A stretch of DNA of 64,000 bases, from contig OMWK01000009.1 of assembly GCA_900314745.1 (NCBI GenBank), positions 1-64,000 of the forward strand, written 5' to 3'. How positions within the stretch are numbered: position 1 is the first letter of the stretch; every line of letters begins with the position of its first letter. Below are positions 51,546-60,714 of this stretch, piece by piece. This stretch comes from an uncultured Eubacteriales bacterium. Its GTDB lineage: Bacteria; Bacillota; Clostridia; Saccharofermentanales; Saccharofermentanaceae. The translations under genes were made by a program, and so were the position numbers. Under the pieces are notes generated by a model that saw only the letters and a list, made by a program, of their open reading frames with translations, was not told the origin of the DNA and made no database searches.

Positions 51546-52351
51546 ACCCCAGGAAATTATTGGCACTGACGCGTGCCGGAATAATGGAATCATTGCAGTT
51601 CAGATTGGGTACGTTCGTTACACTGTTCGCGAACCTCATCTATCTGGTGCTCGTATATTACCTTTGGAAAGCCATCTACGCATCTTCGGGTGTCGATGTG
51701 GTTAATGGAATGACATTCACGGATACGATGATCTATCTCATTCTCGCGACGTCTCTTTTTAACTTCCTTGAGATGTTCGTCGTATGGGATATGAGCAGAT
51801 CGATCCAGTCGGGCAAGATCATTCTCGATCTTCTGAAGCCCATGAAGTTCCGCCGCTACACATTCTGGAGCTACTCCGGAAGCCACGTGGTATCGTTCTT
51901 CCTGACGTTTCTGCCGACTTTTGTCGTCGTCATGATCATCACACACGGGGCAATACACATGGGGCTCAACCTTATCTGGTTCGTGATAGCAACTGTGTTC
52001 GCGCTCCTGATTAACTTCAACATCGAAATGCTGGTGGCTACGGTGTGCCTCTACACGGAGTCTACGTGGGGCATCAACATCGTGAAGGAGACCATAGTGC
52101 TGCTTCTCTCGGGAGCTTCGATACCGATAGCTTTCTTCCCGGACAAGCTCAAGACTGTGGTTGAGTACATGCCTTTTCGAGGTGTTTATGACATACCTCT
52201 CACGATACTTCTGCAGAAGAACGGTAGTGATACTCTGGAAGGGCTGCTGCCTATGTTCCTGTTCCAGCTCATCTGGATCGTGATACTCACAGCTGCAGGC
52301 ACACTGTTCTGGAATTACTCGGTGAAGAAGATCACCGTAAACGGAGGTTGA
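51542..52351 (+). CDS. ABC-2 type transporter permease (COG4587-like)
   Basis: The 269-residue protein has six membrane segments and fits the six-helix ABC-2 permeases that pair with COG4586 ATPases. Recognisable features are VVWDMSRSIQSGKIILDLLKP after the second segment and VEYMPFRGVYDIPLTIL near the last. It overlaps the ATPase gene by four bases (ATGA) and the second permease by four. The two permeases should form a heterodimer. Confidence 0.87.
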   Translation: MNPRKLLALTRAGIMESLQFRLGTFVTLFANLIYLVLVYYLWKAIYASSGVDVVNGMTFTDTMIYLILATSLFNFLEMFVVWDMSRSIQSGKIILDLLKPMKFRRYTFWSYSGSHVVSFFLTFLPTFVVVMIITHGAIHMGLNLIWFVIATVFALLINFNIEMLVATVCLYTESTWGINIVKETIVLLLSGASIPIAFFPDKLKTVVEYMPFRGVYDIPLTILLQKNGSDTLEGLLPMFLFQLIWIVILTAAGTLFWNYSVKKITVNGG

Positions 52352-53160
52352 TCATGGAACATGTAAGAGGACTTGCTTTTTACACAAAACTCTACAGAAA
52401 GATCCTCGTTCAGGATCTGAAGACCAAGATGAGCTACCGTGCGGACTTCATAATCTCGACTATCGGAATGATCATGACTAACCTCTCGGGCTTCGTGACG
52501 TTCCTGATATTGTTCAGAAACTTCCCGACGATCAACGGCTGGGATTACTATCACATGCTGTTCCTGTACGGTTTCTCGCTCGTAGCCCTGACGCCGGTTC
52601 AGTGCTTCTTCGATAACAACTGGAACTTAAGATTTATGGTCTACAGCGGCGACTTCATCAAGTACTGCTTCCGCCCCGTGAACGTGTTCTTCTACTTCAT
52701 ATCGGAGGTGTTCGACGTAAAGGGCTTAGGACAGCTCGCATTCGGTATCGGTACACTCGTATACTCGTGGATCCACATAGGTCTGCCGGTGTCGTTCATG
52801 ATAATCCTTAAGCTCATCGTGTTCCTTATCACGGCTTCACTCTTTATGATAGCTCTGATGAATGCGGCAGCAGCAACGTGCTTCTGGATCAAGAACTCGG
52901 GTTACGTTATGGTAATCATGTTCAGATTCAAGGATTTTGCCAAATATCCTGCGAGCATATTCAGCGGAATCTTCAAGGTCATATTCACCTTCGTGATCCC
53001 GATAGCTTTCGTAGCTTATTATCCGAGTCTCGTGATTCTCGACCCCGATAATGTTCCGCTCCTGTCCCTGCTGTCGCCCGTGCTCGGCATTCTGTTCTTC
53101 TACTTAAGCTATAAGTTCTGGATGCTTGGCGTCAGGAAGTATGACTTTACAGGTTCTTAG
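52348..53160 (+). CDS. ABC-2 type transporter permease (COG3694-like)
   Basis: Second permease of 270 residues and six membrane segments, with YRADFIISTIGMIMTNLSG at the N-terminus, YSGDFIKYCFRPVNVFFYF in the middle and FAKYPASIFSGIFKVIFTFV before the final segments, as in COG3694. It completes the exporter with the two preceding genes. No binding protein is present, in line with export rather than import. Confidence 0.87.
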   Translation: MIMEHVRGLAFYTKLYRKILVQDLKTKMSYRADFIISTIGMIMTNLSGFVTFLILFRNFPTINGWDYYHMLFLYGFSLVALTPVQCFFDNNWNLRFMVYSGDFIKYCFRPVNVFFYFISEVFDVKGLGQLAFGIGTLVYSWIHIGLPVSFMIILKLIVFLITASLFMIALMNAAAATCFWIKNSGYVMVIMFRFKDFAKYPASIFSGIFKVIFTFVIPIAFVAYYPSLVILDPDNVPLLSLLSPVLGILFFYLSYKFWMLGVRKYDFTGS

Positions 53161-53163
53161 AGG

Positions 53164-53193
53164 TTGACAATAACATCAGTTTGGTAGAATAAT
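53164..53193 (+). promoter_or_regulatory. Promoter of the 53.2-kb gene
   Basis: TTGACA (53164-53169) is followed by overlapping -10 candidates TAGAAT (53185) and AATAAT (53188), 15 or 18 bases away. Confidence 0.5.
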
Positions 53194-53224
53194 ATAAAAA
53201 TAATTTTACCATACGGAGGAAGAT

Positions 53225-53716
53225 ATGGGTTTATTTGATCAGTTGAAGAACAGCTTTTCGCAGGGTGCGTCAAAGCAGGCGGCTCCTGTACAGGCTCCGG
53301 TTCAGAAGGCAGCACCCGTGGGCAACGTCAAGGGAGACCCCCAGGCCAAGTCCGAGGTGAAGGATTCCTTCAGAGTTAAGTTCGGTGACGAGATCCCGTA
53401 TTACGATTCCGAGGTCGGAAGTGTAAACCTCATGTTTAACGGCTTTGCCGAGGTTAAGTCGGAGGCGTGGGCGAAGGACCCCAAGGGCGAGGACTTTGTA
53501 AAGATGATCATCAATTCTTCCATCAAGAATTCGATCATGAAGTATAACGGCGAGAAGGTTTCCTATAACGACCTCACAAAGCGCGTTATCGATATCAGGA
53601 AGGGCTGTGAGCAGGCTCTAAGAGACAAGAATATCGAGCCTAAGTCTATCGCACTTAACACCATCACCCTGACGGCTGAGAGCAAGGCAAAGGTGGATGA
53701 GATGAAGAAGGGATAA
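53225..53716 (+). CDS. Hypothetical cytoplasmic protein with Ala/Pro-rich linker
   Basis: The 163-residue protein starts MGLFDQLKNSFSQGA, an amphipathic helix that may touch the membrane. A QAAPVQAPVQKAAPV linker and a domain of about 115 residues follow; that domain has FRVKFGDEIPYYDSEVGSVN and ends in a Lys/Glu-rich helix. I recognise no family. CGGAGG precedes the ATG, and its own promoter and terminator make it a single-gene unit. Confidence 0.7.
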   Translation: MGLFDQLKNSFSQGASKQAAPVQAPVQKAAPVGNVKGDPQAKSEVKDSFRVKFGDEIPYYDSEVGSVNLMFNGFAEVKSEAWAKDPKGEDFVKMIINSSIKNSIMKYNGEKVSYNDLTKRVIDIRKGCEQALRDKNIEPKSIALNTITLTAESKAKVDEMKKG

Positions 53717-53743
53717 TCCCGGATTTAGAAGATCTGATTCATT

Positions 53744-53786
53744 ACCGTATGTTACCGGAATTCCGGTGGCATACGGTTTTTTATTT
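53744..53786. terminator. Bidirectional terminator
   Basis: A 17-base arm (53744-53760) pairs with 53761-53777 with one small internal mismatch; TTTTTT follows on the plus strand. It probably also serves the minus-strand gene that ends at 53785. Confidence 0.85.
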
Positions 53787-54435
53787 ACACGGGCTGCTTC
53801 TTATAAGCGTAGAGTCCGAGGCCGCCGGCGGATAAGAGTACAACTATGCCGCAGATGAGCATGATCATGCCGGTGGAGCCGTTGTCACTGATGTAATAGG
53901 GGACAGTCATGGCCGCAATGTCGTGGGGCGTGAAGCCTGCCTCTTCCATAGCTTCCCGGTAGTAGCCGAGCTGAGTGCCGTTCATCTTCTGAAGGTAACC
54001 GTCGACATGTATCGTTACGGTGTTGTATTCGACTGTGTCACTTCTGTCGAGCCACCACGATTCCGTGTTGTTTACGATGGTGTCGGCCGTGTTGAAGCTG
54101 CTGCTGTTGACCTTGACGCCGATGACGCGGTCTATTGTGTAGATGTCATTATGTGAATCGTAGACGAGATGCGGCATCAGGTAATCGCGCGAAGTCTCAA
54201 CTCCGTCTCTGGAGGTGGTCATGTAGGCTCCGATAAGAATGTCGATATCCATCTCCACGTGAGTTCCCGCCGTGAGCTGGTTCCAGTCCATGTGTGTCTT
54301 GCTGAGGTCGATGGGCTTGCGGTTGATCCTTACCAGATTGACGACGCCGAATGACACAAGGATAATTCCGAATACTGCGAGAATTATGCACCTTACCCAT
54401 GTAATGATCTTTGGCTCGTTATGAAGAAAAAACAT
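53785..54435 (-). CDS. Two-TM protein with extracytoplasmic domain
   Basis: The 216-residue protein has membrane segments at about residues 13-33 and 186-208, with a domain of about 150 residues between them, facing outward. That domain is beta-rich (HVEMDIDILIGAYMTTS, VTIHVDGYLQKMNG). The layout resembles DUF6709-type proteins, but I am not sure. CAGGAG is placed eight bases before the ATG. It lies 13 bases after the phosphoesterase gene and is likely co-transcribed with it. Confidence 0.68.
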   Translation of the reverse strand: MFFLHNEPKIITWVRCIILAVFGIILVSFGVVNLVRINRKPIDLSKTHMDWNQLTAGTHVEMDIDILIGAYMTTSRDGVETSRDYLMPHLVYDSHNDIYTIDRVIGVKVNSSSFNTADTIVNNTESWWLDRSDTVEYNTVTIHVDGYLQKMNGTQLGYYREAMEEAGFTPHDIAAMTVPYYISDNGSTGMIMLICGIVVLLSAGGLGLYAYKKQPV

Positions 54436-54448
54436 ATCAGTACTCCTG

Positions 54449-55159
54449 TTATTTAACTGTCACGAATTCGCCCGTAAGCGTATCTATTACCGTAAACTCG
54501 CGTGTTCCGATCGGTGTTCCGTCCGGGTTCGTGGAGAATACATCGCATGATATCACACTGCCGCGCTGATAGACACCCGGTACCGGAGTGTGCCCGACTG
54601 CCTGCGTGAAGCTGCCCTCTCCGTACATCTTCTCGTCCGAGTACTGCGGGCGGAACCACAGAGGGGAGGCACTGCTCCACATGATCTCCGGCGTGAGCCT
54701 GTTCACGCTTCTTATTACCCTGTCCGGGTCGCCTCTTTTACTCTCGTCAACATGGGTGTTCACGAAGTCCTCGGTGAGGCCTCCATGCGCGAAAAGCACA
54801 TTGTCGATCCTGTGTACAAAAGCTATGCTGTCAAGCGACGGAAGCTCTGACTTAAGCTTATTGAGCCTGCTTGCCACGGTGCTTATAGCAAATACGGAGT
54901 AGCCCGTTTCCATCATGTTCCACACGTAGCTTAAGTCGTGATTGCCGTAGCACCACAATGTGTCGGGATGGTCTTTCTGGAAACTTATAGCACGGTCGTA
55001 AGTTCGTTCGTAAAGAAGTATGTTATATTCCTGCCCAAAGTCATCCGCGAGGTCCATAAGGCACACGGCCCGTTCGGCAATATCCGCCTTAAGAAGTTCG
55101 TCCGCCCGGTCGAATAATTCCGGCTTAAGATGAACATCGGGGATGACAAGAACTTTCAT
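54449..55159 (-). CDS. Calcineurin-like metallophosphoesterase
   Basis: The 236-residue protein has the metallophosphatase motifs VIPDVHLKPE, LMDLADDF (GD replaced by AD), YGNHDLSY, FAHGG and VGHTPV. The second metal motif is unusual: Leu-Ala-Asp-Asp instead of the common Gly-Asp. It may hydrolyse nucleotides or phosphoproteins. The promoter area on the minus strand has TATAGT just before the ATG, with GGAG inside it. Confidence 0.87.
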   Translation of the reverse strand: MKVLVIPDVHLKPELFDRADELLKADIAERAVCLMDLADDFGQEYNILLYERTYDRAISFQKDHPDTLWCYGNHDLSYVWNMMETGYSVFAISTVASRLNKLKSELPSLDSIAFVHRIDNVLFAHGGLTEDFVNTHVDESKRGDPDRVIRSVNRLTPEIMWSSASPLWFRPQYSDEKMYGEGSFTQAVGHTPVPGVYQRGSVISCDVFSTNPDGTPIGTREFTVIDTLTGEFVTVK

Positions 55160-55339
55160 TTAACTATACTGTACTCCGTTGCAAATGCTGTATCGTGATA
55201 AATGATATCAATACAAACCATTATTCTATTGCAATAATATTAATGTTCACGATTATTATAATATACGTTTATGAACTCTGAATGAACGATTATAATTACA
55301 ATATGGATATCGTCGATGGATGATAAATGGAGTGGAATT

Positions 55340-56428
55340 ATGATAGATATTATTAAAGAAGATGAGCAATATGCTCGATGGATAAAGGATATAAGTACGC
55401 GATTCAAACAGAGTCAGATTAAGGCTGCGTGTAAAGTCAACGCCGAGCTTATTAGATTCTATTGGAGCTTAGGCAGAGATATCTCAATCAGGGAAAAAGA
55501 CAATGAATACGGAACGGGGTTCTATAAGAAACTTAGTGCTGATTTGCGTGAAGTTTTGCCCGATGTAAAGTCTTTCTCTGTCACCAATCTTTATTATATG
55601 AAAGCTTTTTATGAGCTTTATCCTGCTGCGGAGAATCTCCCACAAGCTGTGGGAGATTCTTCGGAGTTATTAAGTTTCCCACAAGTTGTGGGAAATTCTG
55701 ATCAGCTGGTTTTCTACATTCCATGGGGCCATAACAGAAGTATTATAGACAAATGTAAAGGTAATCATGATAAGGCCGTGTTTTATGTAAAACAGACTAT
55801 CGAGAATAACTGGTCACGTGCCGTGTTGCTCAATTTCCTCGAAACAAATCTTTATGAGCGTAATGGTAAGGCTATTTCAAACTTCAGCAATATATTACCG
55901 AAGGAACAAAGTGATCTAGCTCAGGAAATGACTAGAGATCCCTATAACTTTGATTTTCTTTCTCTTAGGGTTAATTATGATGAGAAAGAGTTTAAAGATG
56001 CTTTGATGGGCAACGTGCAGAAGCTCCTGATGGAACTGGGTAAAGGTTTTGCTTTTGTAGGCCGTGAATACAGATTGGCCGTTGGTAAGACAGAGCAATT
56101 TATAGATATGTTGTTCTATAACATAACTAATCACTGTTATGTAGTAGTTGAAGTTAAAGTAAGAGATTTTGAGCCCGGCGACATGGGTCAGTTAGGGACA
56201 TACATTGGTGCAGTTGATGGTATTCTTAAAGGAGACAGTGATAATCCCACTATCGGTTTGCTTATTTGCAAGACCAAAGATAATATTCTGGCGCAGTATG
56301 CAGTTAATATGATTAATGCGCCGATAGGTATTTCAGAATATGAATTGAGTTCGCTTTTGCCGGAAGAGTTCAAATCATCAATGCCCTCAATCGAGGAAAT
56401 CGAGAACGAACTCAGGAGTAATCTGTAG
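55340..56428 (+). CDS. DUF1016/YhcG-type PDDEXK nuclease
   Basis: The 362-residue protein has the DUF1016 N-terminal helical domain (about 10-130; VNAELIRFYWSLGRDI and YGTGFYKKLSADL) and the YhcG nuclease domain (about 190-340), with FIDMLFYNITNHCYVVVEVK as Asp...Glu-x-Lys active site. The PWGHN motif lies before it. YhcG proteins are found in mobile and restriction-rich regions and probably cut DNA. Start ATG 55340 follows GGAG by seven bases. Two palindromes (55633-55695) encode duplicated PQxVG segments in the linker. Confidence 0.88.
   Translation: MIDIIKEDEQYARWIKDISTRFKQSQIKAACKVNAELIRFYWSLGRDISIREKDNEYGTGFYKKLSADLREVLPDVKSFSVTNLYYMKAFYELYPAAENLPQAVGDSSELLSFPQVVGNSDQLVFYIPWGHNRSIIDKCKGNHDKAVFYVKQTIENNWSRAVLLNFLETNLYERNGKAISNFSNILPKEQSDLAQEMTRDPYNFDFLSLRVNYDEKEFKDALMGNVQKLLMELGKGFAFVGREYRLAVGKTEQFIDMLFYNITNHCYVVVEVKVRDFEPGDMGQLGTYIGAVDGILKGDSDNPTIGLLICKTKDNILAQYAVNMINAPIGISEYELSSLLPEEFKSSMPSIEEIENELRSNL
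55633..55659. repeat. 27-bp palindrome inside DUF1016 gene (unit 1)
   Basis: GAATCTCCCACA and TGTGGGAGATTC are perfect inverted arms of 12 bases around AGC. It encodes NLPQAVGDS in frame. Confidence 0.85.
55675..55695. repeat. 21-bp palindrome inside DUF1016 gene (unit 2)
   Basis: TTTCCCACAA and TTGTGGGAAA are perfect arms of ten bases around G. It encodes FPQVVGNS and is related to unit 1. Confidence 0.85.
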
Positions 56429-56429
56429 C

Positions 56430-57200
56430 ATGGAAGTCATCAACGGACAATGGATAATGGATGGAGTGGACTCCGGTGATCCGGGCTGTGTCCACACTTC
56501 GGATGAGCTTCTCGAAGTTATCGAGAGGGTGGGGTTCATGCCCTTATTCTCGAACAGCATTCCGGGATTCTCGGTCGAGAACATGACAGATCCCGTGAAC
56601 TGGTGGTGCGGCGATGAGACCTCTGATCCGTGGGAGTGGAGGATCATACTCGCGAGGACAGGGAAGGTGGCCTACGGCAAGTTCTTCGGAGGCAAGGCGG
56701 GGTTCGTGTCGAAGAAGTGGTTCCCGCATTTTGCCAACTACCGCCGTGACGGATACGACTTTGACGCGCGATACGAAGACGGCAAGGCGCGGCATAAGGA
56801 GAAGCTGGTGATGGGGCTTTTCGAGCCGGATGGCGTTGAGCCTCGAGACATAAAGAAGAGCACGCTTTCTAAGTACGGCTGCCACGAGGCGCTCTACACC
56901 AACGAGATGAAGGAGATGGCGGGCTTCGGCAAGGACGGCTTCAAGGACTTTGAAGGTGTGCTCACAAAGCTTCAGATGCAGACTTATCTCATAACGCGCG
57001 ACTTCATCCCGAGGATCAATAAGCACGGCGAGGAATTCGGCTGGCCCGTCGCGATAATGACGCCGCCCGAATACCTGTGGGGATATAAGTTCGTTACGGG
57101 GCAATATAAGGAAATGCCCGGAGACTCCTTGAAGAAGATTACCGGGCAGATCTCGAAGTTCTATGATGTAACTGACAGGGATATCAGGAAGGTTCTTTAA
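56430..57200 (+). CDS. AlkZ-related protein
   Basis: The 256-residue protein begins with a Trp-rich domain: LLEVIERVGFMPLFSNSIPG, WWCGDETSDPWEWR, GKVAYGKFFGGKAGFVSKKW and FANYRRDGYDFDARYEDG. It has the pattern of proteins annotated as AlkZ-related, a branch next to winged-helix DNA glycosylases that repair alkylated bases or crosslinks. I recall this family from Clostridia; whether it acts on DNA is not known. The ATG follows the DUF1016 stop by one base, yet GC content is back to the backbone level. Its end overlaps the MBL-GGDEF gene on the other strand by 17 bases. Confidence 0.75.
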   Translation: MEVINGQWIMDGVDSGDPGCVHTSDELLEVIERVGFMPLFSNSIPGFSVENMTDPVNWWCGDETSDPWEWRIILARTGKVAYGKFFGGKAGFVSKKWFPHFANYRRDGYDFDARYEDGKARHKEKLVMGLFEPDGVEPRDIKKSTLSKYGCHEALYTNEMKEMAGFGKDGFKDFEGVLTKLQMQTYLITRDFIPRINKHGEEFGWPVAIMTPPEYLWGYKFVTGQYKEMPGDSLKKITGQISKFYDVTDRDIRKVL

Positions 57201-58893
57201 CGTCCTCCGATACTACCTTGTTGCGTCCTGTCTCCTTGGCAGTGTAGAGGCGTCCGTCCGCGATGCTGACGTTATCCTCGATCGACTTGCCCTTAACGAA
57301 TTCATGTACACCGAATGACATCGTCTTCTTGATGAAGATGCCGTCAGCGGGAAACTCCGAAGCCTCGATGGTCTGACGCAGCTTCTCAGCTTTTGCCGCA
57401 GCCTGCTTAAGGTCTGTGTCGGGCATCAGGATGATGAACTCCTCGCCGCCCCATCTGTACGCGTTCTCGCCTTCCTCGCATGAATCCTGAAGAAGCTTTG
57501 CCGCGTGCTCGAGCACCTGGTCACCTGCGTTGTGGCCGTATGTATCATTAACGAGCTTGAACTTGTCGATGTCGCAGATGAACATGCTGAGAGGCTTGTC
57601 GCATCCCTCTTCAAGATACTTGATGTATTTCTTGCTGAAGTCGTGGTAGAAACCGATACGGTTCTTAAGCTTTGTAAGACGGTCGTGATGCGAGTCGTCG
57701 AGGAATGTATCGGACTCGAGAGCGAGGCCGCAGATAAGAGCGGGGAGGGAGAGCTTACGTGAGTCTTCCTCAATGTCGAACCCCTTGCCGTCGAGCTTGT
57801 TTATGAGCTGGAATGCTCCGATGAATTCGCCGTTAACGTCAGCTACCGGAAGTACCATTACAGACCTGGTTACATAGCCTGTCTTCTTATCTACAGAGGA
57901 GTTGAAGTCAGGGTCGTTGTAAGGGTCGTTAGTAACGACTACGGTCTTGTTCGTGATAGCCTTGCCGACAAGTCCCGTGGTATCGGGGATGACAATCCTG
58001 TCTACGCCCGTAGCCGCTGTCGTCCAAAGCTCATGGCGTCTCTTGTCCCACTTCCAGAAGGATGCGCGGTCTGCACCGATGATAGCCTTGCCGAGTGCCG
58101 TGAGGTAGCCGAAGATGGCCGTGTGGTCGTTCTCGGTGTTATTGCATGTGGTCTTATAAAGCTCATCCGTGATGTCGTAGATCATGTCGGGCGTTACCGA
58201 CTCGGCGCAAAGAGGAGCAAGCTCTATCTTCGTGTCCCTGATCTTCTCCCTGATAACCTTCTCGTTATCAAGATGCATGAGATATACCTTAACGTTCTTG
58301 TCTGTGAGCTCGTTAAGGCGGGGGAGAATATCATCGATGTAAAGATGAACGGGAACGGCTACTGAAGAAGCTTCCACATAAAGCTCGGTCCCTTCCGTGA
58401 TATAAGGCTCATAAGGATCTAAGGTGTATGTGTCGCCCGTGTAGACCACGTTGGTGCCGTCGACATCGAGGTTATAGCCGAAGCACTTGCCTTCAAGCTG
58501 CTCCGTGTGATGCGTAGGAATTACGGCCTTGATGTAAGGTGCATCGTAGTCAGGAGCTACGGTGATGTCATACCATCCGCTCTCACATCCGTCGAGTCTT
58601 GTGAGGTTGTAAATCATGTCCTGCTTTACTTCTTCGCAGGGTGCAACGACCGTTACCCTGATCTTTGTGGTGAAGAAAAGAAGATCTATAAGCATCGCGA
58701 TGCCACTGATGTGGTCGGCATGTGTATGCGTGATAAGGATGTCGACAGTCTCTATTCCTGTCAGATCCATCTTCTTAATCCTGGTGAATGATGACATCGG
58801 ACAGTCGACAAGCACAAGCTTATTCCCGCATGTGAAGAAAGCGCTGTTGTTCTCATCGGCGAATGCCGATCCTCTTCCAAGGAACTTAATCAT
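57184..58893 (-). CDS. MBL-GAF-GGDEF fusion protein
   Basis: Residues 1-225 form a metallo-beta-lactamase-fold hydrolase with THTHADHISG, PTHHTEQ and VYTGDT. Residues 260-400 form a GAF domain (ASFWKWDKRRHELWTTAATG and FIGAFQLINKLDG). Residues 405-560 form a GGDEF domain with DIDKFKLVNDTYGHNAGD and WGGEEFIIL, competent for c-di-GMP synthesis. No RxxD site is seen. All three domains look intact. GGAGG stands nine bases before ATG 58893, which I prefer to 58917. It overlaps the cyclase gene end by eight bases, so the two are coupled. Confidence 0.9.
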   Translation of the reverse strand: MIKFLGRGSAFADENNSAFFTCGNKLVLVDCPMSSFTRIKKMDLTGIETVDILITHTHADHISGIAMLIDLLFFTTKIRVTVVAPCEEVKQDMIYNLTRLDGCESGWYDITVAPDYDAPYIKAVIPTHHTEQLEGKCFGYNLDVDGTNVVYTGDTYTLDPYEPYITEGTELYVEASSVAVPVHLYIDDILPRLNELTDKNVKVYLMHLDNEKVIREKIRDTKIELAPLCAESVTPDMIYDITDELYKTTCNNTENDHTAIFGYLTALGKAIIGADRASFWKWDKRRHELWTTAATGVDRIVIPDTTGLVGKAITNKTVVVTNDPYNDPDFNSSVDKKTGYVTRSVMVLPVADVNGEFIGAFQLINKLDGKGFDIEEDSRKLSLPALICGLALESDTFLDDSHHDRLTKLKNRIGFYHDFSKKYIKYLEEGCDKPLSMFICDIDKFKLVNDTYGHNAGDQVLEHAAKLLQDSCEEGENAYRWGGEEFIILMPDTDLKQAAAKAEKLRQTIEASEFPADGIFIKKTMSFGVHEFVKGKSIEDNVSIADGRLYTAKETGRNKVVSEDVKEPS

Positions 58894-60712
58894 GTTCTTT
58901 TTCCTCCAGACTCTCAAGAATCAATACTTCAAAACCGTCTGCCTTACCCTTAAGCTTTACTGTGCTTCCAAGTGAGGTTGTCTTCGCGAGACTTCCGAGC
59001 TTATCCGCGACGATGCGGCTTATGTAGACCGTGCCGCCGGGAGCGTTTGCCTCGAGTCTTGCGGATGTGTTTACAGTGTCTCCAATTGCCGTGTAATCCA
59101 TGCGGCGCTCGGAACCGATATTGCCTACGACAGCGGGTCCGTAATGGACGCCGACGCCTACGTGGAACTCTTCGCCGATCTCGTCCTTAAGCTGCTTCGA
59201 TACTTCCTCGCATCCGTTTACGATATCAAGCGCCGTTCTCGCCGCGAGGTATACGGAATCCTCCTGAGGGAGAGGCGCGCCCCAGAAAGCCATCGTCGCA
59301 TCTCCTACGAACTTGTCGAGTGTGCCGCCGTTCTTCTCGATGCATGAGGAGGTCGTCGTCAGGATCTTGTTAAGGATGTAGACGACTCTCTCAGGCTCGA
59401 GCCTTTCCGACATCGTGGTGAATCCTCTTACGTCGACGAAGAGGACTGCGATGTCGCACAGCTTTCCTCCGAGCGACAGGCTGTCCGTGCCCTCGCGTAA
59501 GATCTCCTTAACTACGGAAGGCGCTACATAACGCTCGAAAGTGTTGTACACCTTCTGCCTTGCAGCTGCGGCTCTGAAGTAGTGGATCAGTACCGTTACG
59601 ATATACAGCGCGAAAACGCTCACCGGCAGCCACAGGGGATGCGTTACCTTGCCCGACTGGTAGATGAAGTAGGATACCAGAAGTGACAGCGCGGTAAGGA
59701 GTACGAAGATGACTCCGCCTCTGCCGACTCTGTTGTCGAGGAATAGCATCATAGCTCCGAAGGATATCACGAACAGCGTGATAAGCTGCGGAAGATCGCT
59801 CATCTCAGTCTTGAAGTCGTGGTCGATAATGCTCTGGATTACGTTTGCCTGGAACTCGACGCCGTACATGGGCTTGGCCCTGTCTATAGGTGTCAGATAT
59901 GAATCCTGAAGTCCGGAGGCATATGGTCCGATAAGGACGATCTTGCCCGCATAATAATCGGGAGGTACTTCGCCGCTTATGAGTTTGGCAATGTTGATGC
60001 CGTCGTAGAATCCGCCGGGCAGAGCGCTCAAGGGAACATAGAAGTGACCTCTCGCGTTGGTCTCGGGATATTCGACTGCTTCGCCGTTCTGCTCAAGGTA
60101 GGTCCTTGCTGCCGTAAAGGCCATCGAGTAAACTCTGTCATCCGGGTTGCCTGTTCCTTCCGGATCAACATAGAGAAGGGCATGACGCATGATTCCGTCC
60201 GTGTCCTCCATAGCGTTGATGTGTCCTTGAACCGTGACATCGCGAAGAGCCTCGTAAGGCTCCTCGTAACCCAATATGGAATAGTAATCGGAGACGATTC
60301 CTTCATCCGTGAATGTGTGTGTTGTTCCGAACTGTGCGACGGTAGCAGTTACCACGCATCCGAGTTCTTCGGCGGCGGCCGCAAGGTGCGCGTCAGCTTC
60401 GGGTGTGGTCTCGCCTGCGTAGAGCGTATCAATGGCTACGACGGCCGGCCTCTTGTCGGGGTCGGAGGCGAGAGCCTCGAGTGCCGATGCCATTACATTC
60501 CTGTCCCATGTGTTGTAGGGGCCGAGCTCGGCAAGCGCGTTCTCATCGATTCCTATTACGATGATGTCGCTCGAGCTGACACGCGCGTTCTGGAAAAGGA
60601 TATCCTGAACGAACCTGTCAGGCTTAAGCAGGATACCGCTCGCTGCAATCGAGGTCATCAGGGTTGCTCCGAGAAGGGCGTAGGCGAGATGTTTCTTATA
60701 AACTGCGCTCAT
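58886..60712 (-). CDS. CHASE2 class III adenylate/guanylate cyclase
   Basis: An N-terminal membrane segment (about residues 10-28), a CHASE2 sensor outside the membrane (about 35-310; VIGIDENALAELG, GKIVLIGPYASGLQDSYLTP), three membrane segments (about 315-385) and a cyclase domain (about 425-590) follow in order. Cyclase motifs are VLFVDVRGFTTMSE with metal Asp, GDATMAFWGAP and YTAIGDTVNTSARLE, all intact. The substrate-choosing Lys/Asp positions suggest ATP, but this is uncertain. It starts two bases after the FecR gene and is coupled to the MBL-GGDEF gene. Confidence 0.92.
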   Translation of the reverse strand: MSAVYKKHLAYALLGATLMTSIAASGILLKPDRFVQDILFQNARVSSSDIIVIGIDENALAELGPYNTWDRNVMASALEALASDPDKRPAVVAIDTLYAGETTPEADAHLAAAAEELGCVVTATVAQFGTTHTFTDEGIVSDYYSILGYEEPYEALRDVTVQGHINAMEDTDGIMRHALLYVDPEGTGNPDDRVYSMAFTAARTYLEQNGEAVEYPETNARGHFYVPLSALPGGFYDGINIAKLISGEVPPDYYAGKIVLIGPYASGLQDSYLTPIDRAKPMYGVEFQANVIQSIIDHDFKTEMSDLPQLITLFVISFGAMMLFLDNRVGRGGVIFVLLTALSLLVSYFIYQSGKVTHPLWLPVSVFALYIVTVLIHYFRAAAARQKVYNTFERYVAPSVVKEILREGTDSLSLGGKLCDIAVLFVDVRGFTTMSERLEPERVVYILNKILTTTSSCIEKNGGTLDKFVGDATMAFWGAPLPQEDSVYLAARTALDIVNGCEEVSKQLKDEIGEEFHVGVGVHYGPAVVGNIGSERRMDYTAIGDTVNTSARLEANAPGGTVYISRIVADKLGSLAKTTSLGSTVKLKGKADGFEVLILESLEEKEHD

Positions 60713-60714
60713 AA

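Larger units (their letters stand above)
55190..56430. mobile_element. AT-rich single-gene insertion with DUF1016 nuclease
   Basis: The gene here has much lower GC than its neighbours on either side, and the flank 55160-55315 is very AT-rich. No repeats or integrase define the ends; this is a call from composition and the mobile habit of the family. Confidence 0.45.
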
